From an uncultured Flavonifractor sp. (GTDB taxonomy: Bacteria; Bacillota; Clostridia; Oscillospirales; Oscillospiraceae), in contig CALWXT010000001.1 in NCBI GenBank assembly GCA_944385575.1, positions 1 through 64,000 on the forward strand: 64,000 bases of DNA. The letters are read 5' to 3'. The translations under genes were made by a program, and so were the position numbers. The notes under the pieces were generated by a model. It did not search any database. It was given only the letters and a program-made list of their open reading frames with translations, and had not been told where the DNA came from. Shown here piece by piece: positions 6,891 to 15,167 of the stretch (the stretch's first letter is position 1; each line of letters begins with the position of its first letter).

Positions 6891-8693
6891 ATGAGCTTGG
6901 TTCGTTCCCACATTCTGGTGTGTACCGGCACCGGCTGTTCCTCCTCCGAGAGCCCCAAGATCATTGAGGAATTTGAGAAGCAGCTGGTGGCTCAGGGCAT
7001 GGATAAGGAGGCCAAGGTGGTGCGCACCGGGTGCTTCGGTCTGTGCGCTCTGGGACCCATCGTTACCGTCTACCCTGAGGGAGCCTGCTATACCCACGTC
7101 ACTGTGGACGACGTGGAGGAGATCGTCTCCGAGCACATCGTCAAGGGCCGGATCGTTCAGCGCCTGCTGAACAAGAACGGCGGCGGCGAGGGACCGGTGA
7201 CCTCCCTGGCGGAAACCAACTTCTACAAGCATCAGTTCCGCATTGCCCTGCGCAACTGCGGTGTCATCAACCCCGAGAGCATTGACGAGTACATCGGCGT
7301 GGGCGGCTATGAGGCCCTGGGCAAGATCCTCACCGAGAAGATCCCGCCCCAGCAGGTCATCGACACCGTGAAGGCCTCCGGCCTCCGGGGCCGCGGCGGC
7401 GCTGGCTTCCCCGCCGGCATGAAGTGGCAGTTTACCGCCGACGCAGTGAGCCCCGACGGCATCAAGTACGTCTGCTGTAACGCTGACGAGGGCGACCCCG
7501 GCGCCTTTATGGACCGTTCCGTGCTGGAGGGCGATCCCCTCAGCGTCATTGAGGCCATGACCATCGCCGGCTATGCCGTGGGCGCCCATCAGGGCTACAT
7601 CTACGTCCGGGCGGAGTACCCCATCGCTGTTAAGCGGCTGGAAACCGCCATTGAGCAGGCCAAGGGCTACGGCCTGCTGGGCAAGAACATCTTCGAGTCC
7701 GGCTTTGACTTCGACCTGGAGCTGCGCCTGGGCGCCGGCGCCTTCGTCTGCGGCGAGGAGACCGCCCTCATGCGCTCCATCGAGGGCCACCGGGGCGAGC
7801 CCAAGACCCGCCCGCCCTTCCCGGCGGTGAAGGGCCTGTTTGACCGGCCCACCCTGCTCAACAACGTGGAGACCTACGCCAACATCACCTGGATCTTCAA
7901 CAACGGCGCCGATAAGTTCGCCGCCATCGGCACCGAAAAGAGCAAGGGCACCAAGGTGTTCGCTCTGGGCGGCAAGATCACCAACACCGGCCTGGTGGAG
8001 ATCCCCATGGGCACCACCCTGCGTACCGTGGTGGAGGACATCGGCGGCGGCGTCCCCGGCGGCAAGAAGTTCAAGGCCGCCCAGACCGGCGGCCCCTCCG
8101 GCGGCTGCATCCCCGCCAGCCTCATCGACACCCCCATTGACTACGAGTCCCTGGGCGCCATCGGCTCCATGATGGGCTCCGGCGGCCTCATCGTCATGGA
8201 CGAGGACAACTGCATGGTGGACATCGCCAAGTTCTTCCTGGAGTTCATCGTGGACGAGTCCTGCGGCAAGTGTGCCCCCTGCCGCATCGGTACCAAGCGG
8301 CTGCTGGGCCTGCTGACCAAGATCACCGAGGGCAATGGCGAGCCGGAGGATCTGGACACCATCGAGGAGCTGTGCAACCACATCAAGCAGTCCGCCCTGT
8401 GCGGCCTGGGCCAGACCGCCCCCAACCCGGTGCTCTCCACCCTGAAGCACTTCCGGGAGGAGTACGAGGCCCACGTCTATGAGAAGCGCTGTCCCGCCGG
8501 CGTATGTAAGGCCCTGATCCAGTACGTGGTGGATCCTGCCAAGTGTAAGGGCTGTACCCGCTGTGCCCAGGGCTGTCCCACCGGCGCCATCTCCGGCGCG
8601 GTGCGGGCCCCCCATATCATCAACCAGTCCAAGTGCATCAAGTGCGGCGCCTGTATGGATCACTGCCGCTTTGACGCCATCAGCAAGCAGTAA
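6891..8693 (+). CDS. hydB: Bifurcating hydrogenase flavoprotein subunit (NuoF/HydB-type)
   Basis: 600 aa. Domains in order: N-terminal [2Fe-2S] thioredoxin-like domain (C11, C16, C48, C52), FMN/NADH-binding domain with GLRGRGGAGFPAG, SLBB region, NuoF-type 4Fe-4S motif ESCGKCAPCRIGT, and a C-terminal pair of 4Fe-4S motifs (CKGCTRCAQGCPTG, CIKCGACMDHC). This is the architecture of HydB in trimeric enzymes that couple NADH and reduced ferredoxin to H2. It is followed 15 nt later by hydA. Confidence 0.95.
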   Translation: MSLVRSHILVCTGTGCSSSESPKIIEEFEKQLVAQGMDKEAKVVRTGCFGLCALGPIVTVYPEGACYTHVTVDDVEEIVSEHIVKGRIVQRLLNKNGGGEGPVTSLAETNFYKHQFRIALRNCGVINPESIDEYIGVGGYEALGKILTEKIPPQQVIDTVKASGLRGRGGAGFPAGMKWQFTADAVSPDGIKYVCCNADEGDPGAFMDRSVLEGDPLSVIEAMTIAGYAVGAHQGYIYVRAEYPIAVKRLETAIEQAKGYGLLGKNIFESGFDFDLELRLGAGAFVCGEETALMRSIEGHRGEPKTRPPFPAVKGLFDRPTLLNNVETYANITWIFNNGADKFAAIGTEKSKGTKVFALGGKITNTGLVEIPMGTTLRTVVEDIGGGVPGGKKFKAAQTGGPSGGCIPASLIDTPIDYESLGAIGSMMGSGGLIVMDEDNCMVDIAKFFLEFIVDESCGKCAPCRIGTKRLLGLLTKITEGNGEPEDLDTIEELCNHIKQSALCGLGQTAPNPVLSTLKHFREEYEAHVYEKRCPAGVCKALIQYVVDPAKCKGCTRCAQGCPTGAISGAVRAPHIINQSKCIKCGACMDHCRFDAISKQ

Positions 8694-8707
8694 GGGAGGG
8701 AACGGAC

Positions 8708-10462
8708 ATGGACGAAAAGATGGTATCTCTGCGCATCAACAACATCCCCGTCACCGTTCCCGCCGGGACCACGGTGCTGGAGGCGGCCCGTTCCGCGGGC
8801 TTCAACATCCCGTCCCTGTGCTTCCTCAAGGACGTCAACGAAATCGGTGCCTGCCGTATCTGCGTGGTGGAAGTGAAGGGCGCCAAGAGCCTGGTGGCCT
8901 CCTGCGTCTACCCCGTGGCCGAGGGCATGGAGGTCTTCACCAACACCGAGCGGGTACGCAAATCCCGCCAGCTCACCCTGGAGCTCATCCTGTCCAATCA
9001 CCGGATGGACTGCCTGACCTGCGCCCGCAACAGTGAGTGTGAGCTGCGCCAGCTGGCCAGCGACCTGGGCATTGACGCGGTGCGCTACGCCAGCGACAAC
9101 ATGTACCCCCAGATTGAGGACTCCGCGCCCCATCTGGTGCGGGACAACTCCAAGTGCGTCCTCTGCCGCCGCTGCACCGCCGTGTGCCGTGCCACCCAGG
9201 AGGTGGGCGTCATCGGCTGCAACGACCGCGGCTTTGCCACCCACATCGGCTGCGCCTTTGACCGGGACCTGAACGAGGTGGACTGTGTCTCCTGCGGCCA
9301 GTGTATCGTGGCCTGCCCCACCGGCGCCCTCAGCGAGAAGGACGACACCGGCAAGGTGCTGGCCGCCCTGGCTGATCCCAAGAAGCACGTGGTGGTGGGC
9401 CCCGCCCCCTCCATCCGGGTTACTTTGGGTGAGTGCTTCGGTATGCCCATCGGCACCAATGTGGAGGGCAAGATGGTCACCGCTCTCCGCCGCCTGGGCT
9501 TTGACAAGGTGTTCGATGTGGACACCGCCGCTGACTTTACTATCATGGAGGAGGGCACCGAGTTCCTCAGCCGCCTGAACGGCGGCGGCAAGCTGCCCCT
9601 CATCACCTCCTGCTCTCCCGGCTGGATTCGCTACATGGAGCAGCACGCCCCCGACATGATCTCCAACGTCTCCACCTGCCGCTCTCCCCAGCAGATGTTC
9701 GGCGCCCTGGTGAAGACTTACTACGCCGAGACCATGGGCATTGACCCGGACGACATCTTTGTGGTGTCCATCATGCCCTGTACCGCCAAGAAGTATGAGG
9801 TCCGCCGTGAGGAGCAGCGGCTGCCCAACGGCTGCATGCCGGTGGACGTGTCCCTCACCACCCGCGAGCTGGGCCGCATGATCACCCAGGCCGGCATGCT
9901 CTTCGACCATCTGCCCGACGGGGAGTTTGACGAGATGCTGGGCATCTCCACCGGCGCGGCTGCCATCTTCGGCGCCTCCGGCGGCGTGATGGAGGCCGCC
10001 CTGCGTACCGTGGTGGAGGAGCTCACCGGCGGCGACATGGCTCCCATGGAGTACCATGAGGTCCGTGGTATGGAAGGCGTCAAGGAGGCCAGCTATGAGC
10101 TGCCCGGCCGCACGGTGCGGGTGTGTGTGGCTTCCGGCCTGCACAATGTGAAGCTGGTGCTGGACGGCATCCGGGACGGCTCCCTGCACTATGACTTTGT
10201 GGAGTTTATGGCCTGCCCCGGCGGCTGCATCAACGGCGGCGGCCAGCCCATCCAGCATGCTGACGTGCGTAACTTTACCGACATCAAGGCCCTCCGCGCC
10301 GCCGCCCTGTACAAGCAGGATGAAGGCATGGAGTACCGCCGCAGCCACAAGAACCCGGTGGTCCAGACGGTGTACCACTCCTACCTGGGCGAGCCCGGCG
10401 GCCACAAGGCCCACGAGCTGCTCCACTGCACCTACATCAAGCAGAAGCGCTATCGGGTATAA
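8708..10462 (+). CDS. hydA: [FeFe] hydrogenase catalytic subunit
   Basis: 584 aa. N-terminal plant-type [2Fe-2S] domain, then the His-Cys 4Fe-4S site, two 4Fe-4S motifs (CVLCRRCTAVC, CVSCGQCIVACPTG) and the H-cluster domain. The H-cluster loops are TSCSPGW at 300-306, MPCTAKKYE from 356 (C358), and MACPGGCINGGGQP with C503 and C507. Loop 1 has Ser303 where most enzymes have the second Cys of TSCCPxW. The other loops are canonical. The protein evolves or consumes H2 with HydB and HydC. A strong terminator follows, ending the operon. Confidence 0.95.
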   Translation: MDEKMVSLRINNIPVTVPAGTTVLEAARSAGFNIPSLCFLKDVNEIGACRICVVEVKGAKSLVASCVYPVAEGMEVFTNTERVRKSRQLTLELILSNHRMDCLTCARNSECELRQLASDLGIDAVRYASDNMYPQIEDSAPHLVRDNSKCVLCRRCTAVCRATQEVGVIGCNDRGFATHIGCAFDRDLNEVDCVSCGQCIVACPTGALSEKDDTGKVLAALADPKKHVVVGPAPSIRVTLGECFGMPIGTNVEGKMVTALRRLGFDKVFDVDTAADFTIMEEGTEFLSRLNGGGKLPLITSCSPGWIRYMEQHAPDMISNVSTCRSPQQMFGALVKTYYAETMGIDPDDIFVVSIMPCTAKKYEVRREEQRLPNGCMPVDVSLTTRELGRMITQAGMLFDHLPDGEFDEMLGISTGAAAIFGASGGVMEAALRTVVEELTGGDMAPMEYHEVRGMEGVKEASYELPGRTVRVCVASGLHNVKLVLDGIRDGSLHYDFVEFMACPGGCINGGGQPIQHADVRNFTDIKALRAAALYKQDEGMEYRRSHKNPVVQTVYHSYLGEPGGHKAHELLHCTYIKQKRYRV

Positions 10463-10470
10463 TAAGCGAA

Positions 10471-10507
10471 AACGGCCGGTCCCTTTTGGGACCGGCCGTT
10501 TTTTTAT
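10471..10507 (+). terminator. Terminator after hydA
   Basis: AACGGCCGGTCCC and GGGACCGGCCGTT form a 13-bp GC-rich stem with a short loop, followed by seven or more T. On the opposite strand the stem is followed by TTTTCG, so it may also stop the convergent DUF3169-like gene. Confidence 0.92.
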
Positions 10508-11247
10508 TTGGAGCGGCTGAGCTTGATGCAGGTCAGACAGTAGGTGACCTGGAGGACCCCAAAGAGGATCAGCACCATCAGGACGGGGAGCAGGCCGATA
10601 TCGAAGGAGAAATTCAGCACCGTGAGCACCACCCACAGTACCAGACAGGTGCCGGTAGTCACCCGGAAGGCCTGATAGGCAGCCTGGCCCATCTGGGCTT
10701 TTTCCGCCTCGTCGCAGCTGTCCATCCACTTTTTCTGGAATTTGACGTCGTACACGCTGCCCTGCTTTTCTGGGTTCATCCGGCGGGTCAGGTCGATGGC
10801 CTTCTGCTGGAGAAGGAGGATCAGGACCACTGAGACCAGGAATAGGGCAGTAGTTACCATGACAGCATCGCAGAGAAAGACTGCCGACAGGAAGAAGAAG
10901 TCCACCACGGTGGCCAGGGTGGTGAAGAGCAGCACATAGCTGAGGGTGACCTCAATGCCCTCCGCCAGGTCTTCGTCCTCACCATCCCACTGGTCATACC
11001 GACCCTTGGCGGAGCGGTACAGCCCCAGGCCGATGCCCAGCAGAATCAGCGAGCTCACCGGGATGCCCCAGGGTACCACCGCCCCCAGCACCCCTGTCAG
11101 ACCCTCCGCTGCCCAGCCGGCCAGGCCGGAGAACCCGGCAAGCGTTACAAAAAAGCCGCCGATACCGCCCAGCAGAGCAAACAGCAGCAGGCTACCGAAA
11201 AACTTGGGCAGTGCCTTCCGGTTTTCGCGGGCAACCTGATCCTTCAT
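10504..11247 (-). CDS. DUF3169-like integral membrane protein
   Basis: A 247-aa membrane protein of unknown function with about six hydrophobic helices, for example FFGSLLLFALLGGIGGFFV near the N-terminus, VSSLILLGIGLGLY, and a C-terminal LLPVLMVLILFGVLQV. Proteins of this type are typically encoded right after a small XRE regulator, as here. I chose the ATG at 11247, one base after the regulator's stop codon; GAGGAGG inside the regulator's last codons is the ribosome site. An upstream in-frame ATG at 11265 lies on that site. Confidence 0.75.
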   Translation of the reverse strand: MKDQVARENRKALPKFFGSLLLFALLGGIGGFFVTLAGFSGLAGWAAEGLTGVLGAVVPWGIPVSSLILLGIGLGLYRSAKGRYDQWDGEDEDLAEGIEVTLSYVLLFTTLATVVDFFFLSAVFLCDAVMVTTALFLVSVVLILLLQQKAIDLTRRMNPEKQGSVYDVKFQKKWMDSCDEAEKAQMGQAAYQAFRVTTGTCLVLWVVLTVLNFSFDIGLLPVLMVLILFGVLQVTYCLTCIKLSRSK

Positions 11248-11248
11248 C

Positions 11249-11455
11249 TCAATTCTCCTCCTCATAGCTGAAAATATCCTCCACGGTGACGCCGCACAGC
11301 TTCGCCAGCTTCAGGGCCAGGGTAACCGAAGGGGAGTAGTCCCCTCGTTCGATCTGGCTGATGGTCTGCCGGGACACTCCCGCCATACGGCCCAACTCCT
11401 GCTGGTTGACCCCAAGCCGGGCCCGGTGCTCTTTCAGCCGGTTGTAAAGTGGCAT
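11249..11455 (-). CDS. XRE-family HTH regulator
   Basis: A 68-aa Cro/CI-type DNA-binding protein. The helix-turn-helix covers about residues 12-45 (NQQELGRMAGVSRQTISQIERG), followed by a short dimer-forming tail (LCGVTVEDIFSYEEEN). The frame is open further upstream, but AGGAGGCG before the ATG at 11455 decides the start. It forms a two-gene unit with the DUF3169-like protein and very likely represses its own promoter, which is covered by two dyads. Confidence 0.9.
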   Translation of the reverse strand: MPLYNRLKEHRARLGVNQQELGRMAGVSRQTISQIERGDYSPSVTLALKLAKLCGVTVEDIFSYEEEN

Positions 11456-11469
11456 GCTATCGCCTCCTG

Positions 11470-11523
11470 TTTGACAACTATCCTTGTCAAATGTAGGATA
11501 GCATTGACAAGGAAACTTGTCAA
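11470..11523 (-). promoter_or_regulatory. Promoter with two operator dyads for the XRE-DUF3169 unit
   Basis: On the minus strand, TTGACA (11518-11523), a 17-bp spacer and TATCCT (11495-11500). Dyad 1, TTGACAAG-GAAA-CTTGTCAA (11504-11523), covers the -35. Dyad 2, TTTGACAA-CTATCC-TTGTCAAA (11470-11491), lies just past the -10. Both share the half-site TTGACAA and are perfect, as expected for autorepression. Confidence 0.78.
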
Positions 11524-11533
11524 GAGGAAAAAT

Positions 11534-11567
11534 AAAAAAGACCAGCTCCATGAGGAACTGGTCTTTT
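11534..11567 (-). terminator. Terminator of the 5'-nucleotidase gene
   Basis: AAAAGACCAG and CTGGTCTTTT form a 10-bp stem; on the minus strand it is followed by TTTTTTATTTTT. Confidence 0.85.
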
Positions 11568-11583
11568 CTGTTGTGGGTTTGGC

Positions 11584-13731
11584 TCAGCCGGCGTTGCCGT
11601 TGCCGGCGTCGGCCTTGTCGGCGGTGAGGGTGAGCACGCCGTCGGTCTCAACGGCATTGATGCCCAGCAGGGTGTTGATGCCCTCCACGGTAACATAGTA
11701 GTTGCCGCCCAGCACGTTCTGCACCAGGATGGCGTCGATCAGGTGGGAGTTGCCGTCGGCGCTGATGGCCAGGGAGAAGGGGGTGCCCTGAACCGGCATC
11801 TGCTCCGGCAGGGCCAGGGCCCGCTCGGTGTACGGTTTGTTCAGATCCACCGCGGCGGACTTGAGCCAGACGGGCCGGAACTGGGCCGTGGTGCCGTTGA
11901 AGGCGGTGGCCAGGTCCCGCAGGCGGTAATAGGTGTTGCCGTCGGCGTCCACGGCGGTGGCGGCGGAGAACAGCACGCCGTTGACGATGACGTTGTTGGG
12001 GGCGTTCAGGTTGATGCTCTTGTTGTAGGGGGTGGCCAGCTCGCCGGAGTTGATCTTCTCGATGTAGGCGGCCCGCTCCGGGTTGTCCTTCTGCAGGTCC
12101 ACGCCGGTGATCTTCCAGTTGTTGTCCACCTTGGGCCCCAGAGGATCATGCTCGGCCAGGTAGGCCACCAGCATATCCCGGACAGAGGCGGAGGATTCCC
12201 ACTCCTTCTCGCCGGAGATGATACCCTCGTTTTTCAGACCGGTGTAGCGGTAGTCATTGACGCACAGGGTGAGGGTCATGTCGTCGGTGAGAGGCTGACC
12301 CTTGAAGGTCACATTCTCGATCCGCTCACCGGCGGGCTTGGACAGGTTGACCTCATAGTTCAGGCCGATAAAGTGGTCATGGAGATAGCCGGGCTTGTCG
12401 GGGTTGAAGGAGATGTTGATATCCCCGGGCTGCCACTGATTCCAGCAGGCGGCGGCCCACTCCATGTAGGCCTTCATCTCCGCGCCGGTCACCTTCACGG
12501 TGTACAGCACGTTGGGGAACTTGTAGATGTCGAACATGTTGCCGTAGTTGAGATCGCCCTTCTTCAGGTCGCTGGTATCCTTGAACAGGGCCACGGCGGT
12601 GACGTCGGCGCCGGAATTCTCCAGCTGGACGGTACCGATCAGGTCGATGACGGCGGTGTCCTGGAGACGGCCCTCGGGCAGACCCTTGATCTCATTGGCG
12701 GGCTGGAAGTCGGCGGCGGCGTGGCCCAGTACGTTGTCCTGGATGAAGGAGACGGTCTTCTCCTGGGCGGCCTTGATGGCGGGCACGTCCCGCAGGCCCT
12801 GGTCGGGAGCCACATCCTTCATGGAGACGGTCTCCACCGTGGCGGCGGTGATCTCCTTGTCGGCGTTGAGGGTCAGGTCGTAGCGTACCACTTCGCCGGC
12901 GTTGTTCTTGGTCTCGCCCACGGGGATGGCGCCGTCATTGTTGATGTAGGTGGTGTGGGTGTGGCCCAGCTGAAGCACGTCCACCTCAGGGCACTTGTCC
13001 AGAATGGTCTGGGCGGCGTCGGCGCCGTCGGTGGAGTACTCGGCGGACAGACCGGCGTGGGCGGAGACCATGATGACGTCGGCCTTGTCGCCAATGTCCT
13101 TGATGCAGGCGGCCACGGCGTCGGCCATAGGCTCAAAGGTCAGGTCGGACACGCCCTGCTTGGTGCCGTCCCACCGGGGGATGTTGGGGGTGTCCACGCC
13201 GATGATGGCCACCTTCACGCCGCCACGCTCCACGATGGTGTAGCCGGCACCGGTGAAGTAGCTGCCGTCGGCGTTCTTGATGTTGGCGGCCAGCACCGGC
13301 ATCTTGGCCTGGGCGATGATGGACTTCAGGGTGTCTACCCCGAAGTTGAACTCATGGTTGCCCAGCACCCAGGCGTCATACCCCATGTAGTTCAGGGCCG
13401 CGGGCACCGGGTGATCCTTGGTGTCCTTGGAGTAGAGGTCGTCTGTCATGATGGTACCCTGGATGGTGTCGCCCGCGTCCACCAGAATGGTGTTGGGGTT
13501 CTCCGAGCGCACCTGGTTCACATAGGTGGCGACCCGGGCCAGGCCGTCTCCGGTGCTCTCCTTCATGTCCTCATAGGAGTAGCCCCAGATGTTGCCGTGG
13601 GTGTCCGAGGTGCCGATAATGGTCAAATGGGTCTCCCCGGTCCCGGCCGCCAGAGCGGTGGCAGACAGGGAGAGTACCATGGCAATACTCAGCACTACGG
13701 ACAGGAACTTGCCGAACTTTTGCTTGTGCAT
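11584..13731 (-). CDS. Exported 5'-nucleotidase/metallophosphatase with stalk-like C-terminal domain
   Basis: A 715-aa secreted enzyme of the UshA/5'-nucleotidase family, releasing phosphate from nucleotides outside the cell. A signal peptide occupies about residues 1-28 (hydrophobic core then ATALAAG). Metal-site motifs are TSDTHGN (D43, H45), VDAGDTIQG, VLGNHEFNFG, VSAHAG and LGHTHT. The nucleotide-binding C-domain runs to about residue 560. The last part (NNVIVNGVLFSA, YYRLRDLATAFNG) resembles the copper-amine-oxidase-like stalk domain common on clostridial exported proteins. AAAGGAG precedes the ATG. It is monocistronic, with its own promoter and terminator. Confidence 0.92.
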   Translation of the reverse strand: MHKQKFGKFLSVVLSIAMVLSLSATALAAGTGETHLTIIGTSDTHGNIWGYSYEDMKESTGDGLARVATYVNQVRSENPNTILVDAGDTIQGTIMTDDLYSKDTKDHPVPAALNYMGYDAWVLGNHEFNFGVDTLKSIIAQAKMPVLAANIKNADGSYFTGAGYTIVERGGVKVAIIGVDTPNIPRWDGTKQGVSDLTFEPMADAVAACIKDIGDKADVIMVSAHAGLSAEYSTDGADAAQTILDKCPEVDVLQLGHTHTTYINNDGAIPVGETKNNAGEVVRYDLTLNADKEITAATVETVSMKDVAPDQGLRDVPAIKAAQEKTVSFIQDNVLGHAAADFQPANEIKGLPEGRLQDTAVIDLIGTVQLENSGADVTAVALFKDTSDLKKGDLNYGNMFDIYKFPNVLYTVKVTGAEMKAYMEWAAACWNQWQPGDINISFNPDKPGYLHDHFIGLNYEVNLSKPAGERIENVTFKGQPLTDDMTLTLCVNDYRYTGLKNEGIISGEKEWESSASVRDMLVAYLAEHDPLGPKVDNNWKITGVDLQKDNPERAAYIEKINSGELATPYNKSINLNAPNNVIVNGVLFSAATAVDADGNTYYRLRDLATAFNGTTAQFRPVWLKSAAVDLNKPYTERALALPEQMPVQGTPFSLAISADGNSHLIDAILVQNVLGGNYYVTVEGINTLLGINAVETDGVLTLTADKADAGNGNAG

Positions 13732-13766
13732 ACGTACAGCTCCTTTCCATTTTGTTTGGCAGGGTA

Positions 13767-13795
13767 ATTATACCATGCGAATGGTTCCATGTCGA
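13767..13795 (-). promoter_or_regulatory. Promoter of the 5'-nucleotidase gene
   Basis: On the minus strand, TCGACA (13790-13795), a 17-bp spacer and TATAAT (13767-13772). Confidence 0.7.
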
Positions 13796-13860
13796 TCTTT
13801 TATTGTGTATATGGTACAAAATGGATGGAGAAAATTGTGGAAAATGATGACATATTGCAC

Positions 13861-15165
13861 TTATCGTTCCAGCGCGTCCAGTCCGGCCTCCGCCGCAGCT
13901 GTAACGGCCTCGGCAAAGGTGGGGTGGGGGCGCACCGGCAGCAGGAGTTGCTCCGCCGTCAGGCCCAGGGTCACCGCCAGGGTCAGCTCGGCGATCAGGT
14001 CGGAGGCCCGGTAGCAGCACAGCTGTGCCCCCAGCAGAACGTGGCTCTCCTTGTGGAACACCAGCTTGATGAACCCTCGCTTGCCGCCCTCAATCAGGGT
14101 GCGGCCGTTGGCGCCCATGACGCACTTGCCGCTGACGGCGGGAATATTCTGGGCCTTGGCCTCGTCCAGGGTCAGGCCCACCTGGGCCAGCTCCGGATCG
14201 GTGTACACGCAGGAGGGGATGGGTGAGGTGCCTCGGCGGGGCGTCTTGCCCAGTAGCAGGTCGGCCACCACCTCTCCCTCCGCCTCTGCCTTGTGGGCCA
14301 GCATGGCCCCACCGATGGCGTCTCCGATGGCGTAGATGGAGGGGATGGAGGTACGGAACTGACCGTCTACCGTCAGGAAGCCCCGGTCCATGGCGGGGAC
14401 GATCCCCTCGAACAGACCGTTGATAGCAGGTTTCCGCCCGGCGGCCACCAGTACCGTGTCAGCCTCCACAGTCTGCTCCGCCCCCTTGTGGATAAAGCGG
14501 ACGGTGGGGCCAGGGGTGATTTCGGACACGGAAGCCCCGGTATACACCGCCACCCCCGCCTTTTTCAGCTCCATGGTCAGGCTCTGGGACAGCTCCCGGT
14601 CCAGGTTGGCGATCAGCCGGTCCAGAGCCTCCACAATGGTGACCTTGCACCCGGCGGAGGCCCACACCCAGGCCAGCTCCACCCCGATGACGCCGCCGCC
14701 GATGATGAGCAGGTGGTCCCGGGGCCGTATGTCGTCCAGTAAGCCGTCGCTGTTTACTACACCGGGCAGGTCCACCCCGGGAATGGGGAGGGGGGCAGGG
14801 AAGGAGCCCACGGCAACCAGGATGGACCTGCCCTCCCACACCGTGCCGTCCGGGGTCCTGACGGTGTTGGGGCCGGTGATGACAGCTTGCGCGGGAACGA
14901 CCTCGACCTTGGCGGCTTTCAATTGCTTTTCCATGCCGGAGCGGAGGGTGGCCACTACCGTTTCCTTTTCCTCCGCCAGCCTGGCCCAGTCGCAGCCCGG
15001 CCCCGCTCCGTGGAGCAGAGCCTTGGTGGGAATGCACCCTCGGTTCAGGCAGGTGCCTCCCACCTGGCGAGGCTCAAACAGAGCCACGGACAGACCGCCC
15101 TTAGCGGCCCGGAGGGCCGCGGCGCAGCCGCCGGGCCCTCCTCCGATAATCAGTAAATCGTACAT
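13861..15165 (-). CDS. lpd: Dihydrolipoyl dehydrogenase of glycine cleavage operon (L-protein)
   Basis: A 434-aa FAD flavoenzyme that reoxidises the dihydrolipoyl arm of GcvH with NAD. Marks are GGGPGGCAAA (FAD), the redox disulfide C39/C44 in GGTCLNRGCIPTK, a central NAD-binding GGGVIG, and the C-terminal catalytic His-Glu region HPTFAEAV. It is the last gene of gcvT-H-PA-PB-lpd and starts 2 nt after the gcvPB stop with GGAGGG upstream. It is slightly shorter than usual (about 460 aa). A second copy lies at 26395-27789. Confidence 0.94.
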   Translation of the reverse strand: MYDLLIIGGGPGGCAAALRAAKGGLSVALFEPRQVGGTCLNRGCIPTKALLHGAGPGCDWARLAEEKETVVATLRSGMEKQLKAAKVEVVPAQAVITGPNTVRTPDGTVWEGRSILVAVGSFPAPLPIPGVDLPGVVNSDGLLDDIRPRDHLLIIGGGVIGVELAWVWASAGCKVTIVEALDRLIANLDRELSQSLTMELKKAGVAVYTGASVSEITPGPTVRFIHKGAEQTVEADTVLVAAGRKPAINGLFEGIVPAMDRGFLTVDGQFRTSIPSIYAIGDAIGGAMLAHKAEAEGEVVADLLLGKTPRRGTSPIPSCVYTDPELAQVGLTLDEAKAQNIPAVSGKCVMGANGRTLIEGGKRGFIKLVFHKESHVLLGAQLCCYRASDLIAELTLAVTLGLTAEQLLLPVRPHPTFAEAVTAAAEAGLDALER

Positions 15166-15167
15166 GC

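Noticed and set aside
6456..10729. Two very long minus-strand open frames opposite hydB and hydA
   Set aside because: Antisense shadows of strongly codon-biased genes; the translated text is repetitive and matches no family.
11743..13767. Plus-strand open frame of about 670 codons opposite the 5'-nucleotidase
   Set aside because: Gly/Val/His-rich shadow of the real gene, without domain signs or a start site.
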